Assembly (NCBI GenBank): GCA_002708995.1 | Contig: PAPT01000011.1 | Coordinates: 1 to 64,000 of the forward strand | DNA length: 64,000 bases | Source: Geminicoccus sp. | GTDB lineage: Bacteria > Pseudomonadota > Alphaproteobacteria > UBA7985 | Reading direction: 5' to 3' | Shown: positions 59,439-64,000 of the stretch, piece after piece | How positions within the stretch are numbered: position 1 is the stretch's first letter | Layout of the letters: each line of letters starts with the position of its first letter | Notes under the pieces: model-generated | Told to the model about the DNA's origin: nothing | Database searches by the model: none | The model's input: only the letters and a program-made list of their open reading frames with translations | Program-made: the position numbers and the translations under genes

Positions 59439-61619
59439 ATGGCGTGGGATATGTGGAGACTGGCTCGAGAATTTTATCAAACTACGCAGGAGTACGGACT
59501 TGTTTCATCAATTGAACACGTGATTCTGTATTTTTCCGCATCATTAACAAAATTTTTTTCTAAACGGCAATCGTATCGTAGACGCAATAGGAAATACAAA
59601 ATTGGTGATACTGTCAATTTACTTAGAAAAGTACAGCATAAATCCCTAACCAAATCTAAAAATATTGGCAAAATTTCGTGGATATTGCCTGCTTTCAGTA
59701 GAGGGAGTGGTGGTCACACGACCATATTCCGCTTTGCTAAATATTTTGAGCTAATGGGTTTCACTAATCATTTTATAATTAGAAACGCGGCAGAAAATGT
59801 TGATACGCTCAAAGACAAAGATGATTTACTGAAGGAGATGTACAAGTATTTTTATGCATCTCTGAATTGCAGTATTTCTTCATACGATTTTGATAGTGAT
59901 TTACTGAATCACATTGATGAAATTGACTCAGATATCGTTATTGGGACCGATATGTTTTCGCAATTGATTGCTCTGGGCGTTGAAAAGGCCAATCGGCGTT
60001 TGCATTTTGTCCAGGATGATGAGACGCGATTTCAGCCAGCTGGGCCCATGGCAGCGTTTATGAATGCGCATTTTGGTCGGGAAGATGCTGAATTTATTTG
60101 TGCGGGTAAATGGCTCGCTTCGGTTGTTGAGGTAAGGCGCTCCTTCACTTTCGATCTTGGTGTGGACAGCCTAAAGGCTTTGGTTTTGCGTGAGACCTCC
60201 AAGCGGGCATCCCGACAAAATTCCACGATAAGAATTGCGCTGTACAGCCGGTTCACGACCGAGCGAAGGTGTGTGGACTTGGCTTTGGCCTATCTCGACG
60301 GGCTTCATAGAAGCGGCGAGGATTTTGAGCTGCACACTTTTGGCCTCGATGGCTTGCGCTTGGACCTCCCCTTCCCGACCGTTGACCACGGTGTCCTCTC
60401 ACCGAATGGGTTGTATTGCCTGCTTTTGGAGTGCGACATCTGCATGGCCCTTAGCGCTACGAATTATTCGCTCCTTCCCAATGAAGCTGCGGCTTTAGGG
60501 GCCATCGCAGTTGATTTGGATACGCCATCAAACCGGATGGTCTACACCCATGACCGGATTAAACTGATCGGGCCAGAGGTCTCTACGGCTGTTGCGCAAC
60601 TGCAAGATATCATCGCTCAATGCCGCAGTGGCCCTGGTTCTAGTGGTCAATTGAGTTTGGACGAGAGGTATGGTGAAGATCTGGCTTGGGTGTCTCAGCA
60701 AAGATCCATTTATCAGGGATTGTTCGGTAAAGGCCAACCCGACTTAACAAAGGTCTCAGTCTGTATACCAACCAGAAACGCTGGCTCTCTCTTTGAACTC
60801 CTCTTGTTCGCTTTGCAGAAGCAAGCGCTTGTGGAACTGGAGTTGTGCATCATTGACACTGAAAGTGAGGACCAGACACTCGACCTTGCTTACAAGTATT
60901 TTCCTGAGGTGAAAGTAGAGAAGATTACGAAGGCGGAATTCGGGCATGGAAAGACCCGGAATCAACTTGCAGAAATGGCCTCCCATGAGCATATTGTATT
61001 CTTAACGCAAGACGCCATTCCTCTTGACGAATTGCTCTTTGTTTCTCTTGCAAAACACGTGGACAAGGACCCATTGATTTGTGGGAGCTTTTGCTCGCAC
61101 GTAACGTACCCTTTTCATTCACGATTTAGAGCCCGTTCGATGGAAAAGCACTTTGAGCGGCTGGCTGAAACCTTCTCGGCAAGAAATTTTGCTGCCGATG
61201 CTAGCGAGAGCCTAAAATACCGGTTCTTCTCGTCAAATTGTGCCTTGGTAAAGCGCTCCCTGCTCTTGGCCCATCCTTTTAACGATGTCATGTACGGTGA
61301 GGACCAGGTCTGGGCTGCTCAAATGTTGAGCAAGGGCTTTGGTACAGCATTCGTGCCGGAGGTCAGTATCATGCACTCCCATGACTATAACGGCGACGAG
61401 TTGGTCGCCATGACTCGAACACAATTAGAGTTCCACAAAGTCCATTTTGGCGACTTTGCAAAATGGACTCAGGAGAGTTTAGACAAGAATACAGACAAAA
61501 TAGCGGTTGAGATTGGTGCTAGTATGGAAGAAATCGAACAGCAGAAGCGGCTGAATGTTTTGAAAATGCGAGGCTATGAGTTGGCCAAAAAAAGTGATGA
61601 AGTCAGTTATTCACAATAG
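59439..61619 (+). CDS. Bimodular glycosyltransferase (WsaF-like and GT2)
   Basis: 726 residues; base composition clearly AT-richer than the genes to the left. Residues about 80-420 resemble the WsaF-type GT-B rhamnosyltransferase, with SRGSGGHTTIFRFAKYFE, VQDDETRFQP and MALSATNYSLLPNEAAALG. Residues about 437-700 are a GT2 domain: VSVCIPTRNAGSLFELLL, IIDTESEDQTL, FGHGKTRN, LTQDAIP and YGEDQVWAAQML, the GT2 rhamnosyltransferase pattern. Predicted to add rhamnose or a similar deoxyhexose. The ATG at 59439 has a weak ribosome site. Confidence 0.82.
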   Translation: MAWDMWRLAREFYQTTQEYGLVSSIEHVILYFSASLTKFFSKRQSYRRRNRKYKIGDTVNLLRKVQHKSLTKSKNIGKISWILPAFSRGSGGHTTIFRFAKYFELMGFTNHFIIRNAAENVDTLKDKDDLLKEMYKYFYASLNCSISSYDFDSDLLNHIDEIDSDIVIGTDMFSQLIALGVEKANRRLHFVQDDETRFQPAGPMAAFMNAHFGREDAEFICAGKWLASVVEVRRSFTFDLGVDSLKALVLRETSKRASRQNSTIRIALYSRFTTERRCVDLALAYLDGLHRSGEDFELHTFGLDGLRLDLPFPTVDHGVLSPNGLYCLLLECDICMALSATNYSLLPNEAAALGAIAVDLDTPSNRMVYTHDRIKLIGPEVSTAVAQLQDIIAQCRSGPGSSGQLSLDERYGEDLAWVSQQRSIYQGLFGKGQPDLTKVSVCIPTRNAGSLFELLLFALQKQALVELELCIIDTESEDQTLDLAYKYFPEVKVEKITKAEFGHGKTRNQLAEMASHEHIVFLTQDAIPLDELLFVSLAKHVDKDPLICGSFCSHVTYPFHSRFRARSMEKHFERLAETFSARNFAADASESLKYRFFSSNCALVKRSLLLAHPFNDVMYGEDQVWAAQMLSKGFGTAFVPEVSIMHSHDYNGDELVAMTRTQLEFHKVHFGDFAKWTQESLDKNTDKIAVEIGASMEEIEQQKRLNVLKMRGYELAKKSDEVSYSQ

Positions 61620-61726
61620 GATTCGCGCATGACCTGGGCGCCATGATGAAAGGACGCGGGCTCTAAATCTATCTTTGAAGCATGCCCCCTTCAACGTCAC
61701 CTAATGCTCGAACCATCCTGGTTCCG

Positions 61727-62548
61727 CTAAATTCGTATCAGCTTTTCCTTAGGGCTTCGATCAGTAGGGTCCTTCGAGTATCCGAAGCGCTCGAAATCTT
61801 GAGCGTAGACAGTTAATATGTTGTCTACAGCTTCGTCACTCAGCGAAAGGTCCACCCCAATGATGTCTTTGGTTGAGTGTGGCGCCCAACTGTACGGTTC
61901 GAAATGCGTAATTTCAGAAATTGCATCGAAAAACTCATGCATATATTCAAGCGTACCAATAAATCTGAAATCGATAACGTCATCCCATATATTTAGATAT
62001 TGAGGTCTAACGTGCGGATTTGGGATCTTAGCAGCGTCTAAACTTCTGCAAAATTTGTTAAAGTCTCCAGCTTCGACTTCGCTGATATTGAGGTCTCTGA
62101 GGATTAACGCCTTCAACTCGGGTTCTCGACCAGCTAGAAGCTTGTCCTTCCACGCCGACTCAAGGCGAGAGAAAGGGTTACGAACGCATGAGATGAAGGA
62201 TGTCTCGTTCTGCCGGATCGCCCTTACTACGTCCCTGAAATCTCTAATTAAAGGAGAGTTTCGAAAGTCTCCAGGATCACCTTTGAAACTAGCGGCTCCG
62301 TCAGGATGAGAAAGCCAAAGGCTGGCTTTTATCGTGCTACAGGCGGCCTTGGGGTTGTTCATGTAGCAAAGCCCTGCTTCTGCACTTAACACGGCTGACC
62401 GAGAAAAAGCGGTTTGAAAGACTTTACGCTCCCTTGAATTGGAGCTGTATCCCTTGAGAATGAGTTTTTCATAGTTGGTTGTAGGCTTTGACCAACGTAA
62501 GAGGATACGATCTAGCCGTTGTCGGTAGTAGTATGAAGCCTTAAACAT
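61727..62548 (-). CDS. Carbohydrate sulfotransferase (family 2-like)
   Basis: 273 residues. The 5'-phosphosulfate loop is MNNPKAACSTIKASL (about 63-77) and the 3'-phosphate loop is SCVRNPFSRLESAW (about 120-133). HVRPQYLNIWDD is also typical of the Sulfotransfer_2 family. It would transfer sulfate from PAPS to a sugar of the exported glycan. Convergent with the upstream glycosyltransferase; AT-rich like its neighbours. No PAPS synthesis genes are nearby. Confidence 0.85.
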   Translation of the reverse strand: MFKASYYYRQRLDRILLRWSKPTTNYEKLILKGYSSNSRERKVFQTAFSRSAVLSAEAGLCYMNNPKAACSTIKASLWLSHPDGAASFKGDPGDFRNSPLIRDFRDVVRAIRQNETSFISCVRNPFSRLESAWKDKLLAGREPELKALILRDLNISEVEAGDFNKFCRSLDAAKIPNPHVRPQYLNIWDDVIDFRFIGTLEYMHEFFDAISEITHFEPYSWAPHSTKDIIGVDLSLSDEAVDNILTVYAQDFERFGYSKDPTDRSPKEKLIRI

Positions 62549-62703
62549 AATAAATTCCGTCTGTTACGCCAAAATCTATAGGAGTATTAGGCTTAATTTA
62601 GTATATTTCTTTGATTCCAACTCATATCCAATGCCTCATTTAATCATAACGCAGTTCCTATGTTCTGCCTTCTGGGGGCACGTCAATTTCACCTCGACAC
62701 CCT

Positions 62704-63372
62704 TTATTTGCTGAATTTTAGGGCATCCGCCACTGCGCCGAAGAAAAGCAGATGCCCGTGCTCCATAACGGCCGCCTGTGTGCAGTGTTCTTGGATGATC
62801 TCGGATGAGTGGGAGGCCAAGACTAGAATGGAGTCTTGGCCAAACCCACCCAGTAGTCGCTTGGCGGATTTGGCTCTGAAATTGGCATCGCCAACTCCAA
62901 TGATCTCATCCAGCAGTAAGATCTCAGGCTTCTGGAAGGTGGCCATGGCAAAAGCCAAGCGTAGCTTCATCCCACTTGAGTAGGTATGCAAGGGCTCGAA
63001 CAATGATGTGCCCAATTCGGTGAATTCGTAGAGATCGGCAATAACTTCGTCAAAGCGATCTCCGGCTATGCCCCAGTAGCGCATCAGAACTTTGGCGTTT
63101 TCCACCCCGGTCAGGTCGCCTTCCATGCCGGTTTCTAGCGCTGCCAAGAGAACGGACGTGCCCGAAGCACGGAATGTACCGGACGTCGGCCGGTAGACCT
63201 GTCGCATGACCCGCAGCAAGGTGGATTTCCCGGCGCCATTCGACCCGATCAGACCCACGCGATCACCGGCCTTTAGAGAGAGGTTGATTTCATTCAGCCC
63301 CGTGATGCTTGTCTTTCGCCGGAAGCTGGGAAAGCGGACTGACACGTTTCTGCACTCAATGAAGGGTGTCAT
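62704..63372 (-). CDS. wzt: ABC polysaccharide export ATPase, short form (second exporter)
   Basis: 222 residues from the ATG at 63372; a TTG at 63378 overlapping the permease stop is an alternative. GSNGAGKSTLLR, YSSGMKLRLAFAM and ILLLDEIIGVGD are present. Unlike the first Wzt it lacks any C-terminal glycan-recognition extension, as in KpsT/RfbE-like ATPases. Paired with the permease directly upstream. Confidence 0.88.
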   Translation of the reverse strand: MTPFIECRNVSVRFPSFRRKTSITGLNEINLSLKAGDRVGLIGSNGAGKSTLLRVMRQVYRPTSGTFRASGTSVLLAALETGMEGDLTGVENAKVLMRYWGIAGDRFDEVIADLYEFTELGTSLFEPLHTYSSGMKLRLAFAMATFQKPEILLLDEIIGVGDANFRAKSAKRLLGGFGQDSILVLASHSSEIIQEHCTQAAVMEHGHLLFFGAVADALKFSK

Positions 63373-63374
63373 GC

Positions 63375-64000
63375 TCAAAGCCAGTATGGGATGCGGTGCC
63401 GGGAAAGTTGCAGACTGATCATCGCAGCCAGCATCAAGATGAGAGTTATCGTCAGCGTAACCAGCATATCCGTGAGCGTGGTGTCTTTCCCGAGGATGGC
63501 GCCCCTTAGGCCTGATACGTAGTAGCTGTAAGGGTTCAAGGTCATGACAATCCGACCGGTATTCCCGAGGTTTCGTTCTGTCCAGATGATGGGGGTGACA
63601 AAAAATGCGAGACGGTTCACAGCCATGATCAATGGTTTTATGTCGGGGAGCCGGAGGCAGAGCACTCCTAGGAGCGTCAGCAGACTGATCCCCGTCAACA
63701 CGTAAAGGATAGCGTAGTAGAAGAAAATCAAAGCCTTCGGGTCGGTGAAAGCCGGAAAGTAAAAGATTACAACTGGTACGAGAACAACTAGGTGGACCGC
63801 CGAATAGATGCTTGATGTAGTTAAAGTACTGAATGCATAACTAAAAAAGGGTCTGGGATTAGATATAATTTGAGGCCGAACTTGAACAAACATCATAGAA
63901 CCTCGGGAAATCACCAACTGCATGTTCATCCATATGATATAGCCGAGCGCTATATGAGGTAAAAACTCAGTCGCAGTATTGGCCATAAGCCGGGTGTAGG
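63375..64000 (-). CDS. wzm: ABC-2 polysaccharide export permease (second exporter), 5' end outside window
   Basis: At least 208 residues; the frame is open through the right edge (reading YTRLMANTATEF before the first in-window Met), so the true start is outside. About five transmembrane helices remain, with FFVTPIIWTERNLG and TLNPYSYYVSGLRGAILG, matching Wzm/KpsM. It forms an exporter with the ATPase immediately downstream. Confidence 0.85.
   Translation of the reverse strand, partial: YTRLMANTATEFLPHIALGYIIWMNMQLVISRGSMMFVQVRPQIISNPRPFFSYAFSTLTTSSIYSAVHLVVLVPVVIFYFPAFTDPKALIFFYYAILYVLTGISLLTLLGVLCLRLPDIKPLIMAVNRLAFFVTPIIWTERNLGNTGRIVMTLNPYSYYVSGLRGAILGKDTTLTDMLVTLTITLILMLAAMISLQLSRHRIPYWL

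Noticed and set aside
1-64000. CRISPR arrays, tRNA/rRNA genes, insertion sequences, phage or plasmid origin
   Set aside because: I looked for spaced repeats, cloverleaf-like T-arm motifs, transposase domains and rep/par genes and found none.

Overview
This is a high-GC chromosome segment, most likely from an alphaproteobacterium. The evidence is the acpS-lepB-rnc-era order, alphaproteobacterial-looking ParC, NuoA-E and Era sequences, and Rhizobiales/Rhodobacterales-style purine-degradation genes. The species cannot be named. I see no rRNA, tRNA, CRISPR array, transposase or phage gene. Base composition drops visibly to the right of about 58.2 kb.

Layout. 1-2.2 kb: 5' part of parC (minus) and an orphan hupE/ureJ-type permease gene. 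2.4-5.9 kb: nuoABCDE, which stops after nuoE. 5.95-6.36 kb: a secreted I78-type peptidase inhibitor. 6.4-16.8 kb: a purine-to-glyoxylate pathway in two converging blocks. The block guaD-xdhC-xdhB-xdhA-uraH is on minus, puuE-uraD-alc is on plus, and allA is on minus. A phytanoyl-CoA dioxygenase-like gene sits at the edge, and no urate oxidase is present. 16.8-22.6 kb: a MerC-like His-rich membrane protein, an enolase-superfamily enzyme, and a melibiose-type set (GH4 alpha-galactosidase, AraC regulator, GPH symporter). 22.6-31.8 kb: azlCD, acpS, two adjacent signal peptidase I genes, rnc, era, a DUF442-type phosphatase-like protein, an AbrB-family permease, an ABCB exporter and a YciI-like protein.

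31.8-37.0 kb is the most unusual part. Five tightly spaced plus-strand genes look like one cAMP circuit: a small membrane protein; a multi-pass membrane protein with paired HxxxH motifs fused to a cyclic-nucleotide-binding domain; a second small membrane protein; a CHASE2 class III adenylate cyclase; and a metallo-beta-lactamase-fold hydrolase that could be the phosphodiesterase. Inverted repeats precede the first gene. I propose this as a sensor/writer/reader/eraser module; the assignment is inference.

37.1-55.1 kb is a surface-polysaccharide locus: a GT2, a FecR-domain protein, two secreted/periplasmic unknowns, an O-antigen ligase/polymerase-like protein, a WecA-like initiating transferase, a FlaA1/CapD-like dehydratase, Wzm and Wzt with a C-terminal glycan-recognition-like extension, an FkbM methyltransferase with a roughly 330-residue coiled coil, and four GT4-type proteins, one of them a double-domain fusion. 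The Wzt extension next to a methyltransferase-coiled-coil protein resembles the logic of terminator-capped, ABC-exported O antigens.

55.1-64 kb: a 1006-residue subtilisin-like protease with P-domain, RTX and DUF4214 repeats (minus); a decayed 2OG-Fe(II) oxygenase pseudogene (minus); then an AT-richer accessory segment with a bimodular glycosyltransferase, a carbohydrate sulfotransferase, and a second ABC polysaccharide exporter whose permease runs off the right edge.
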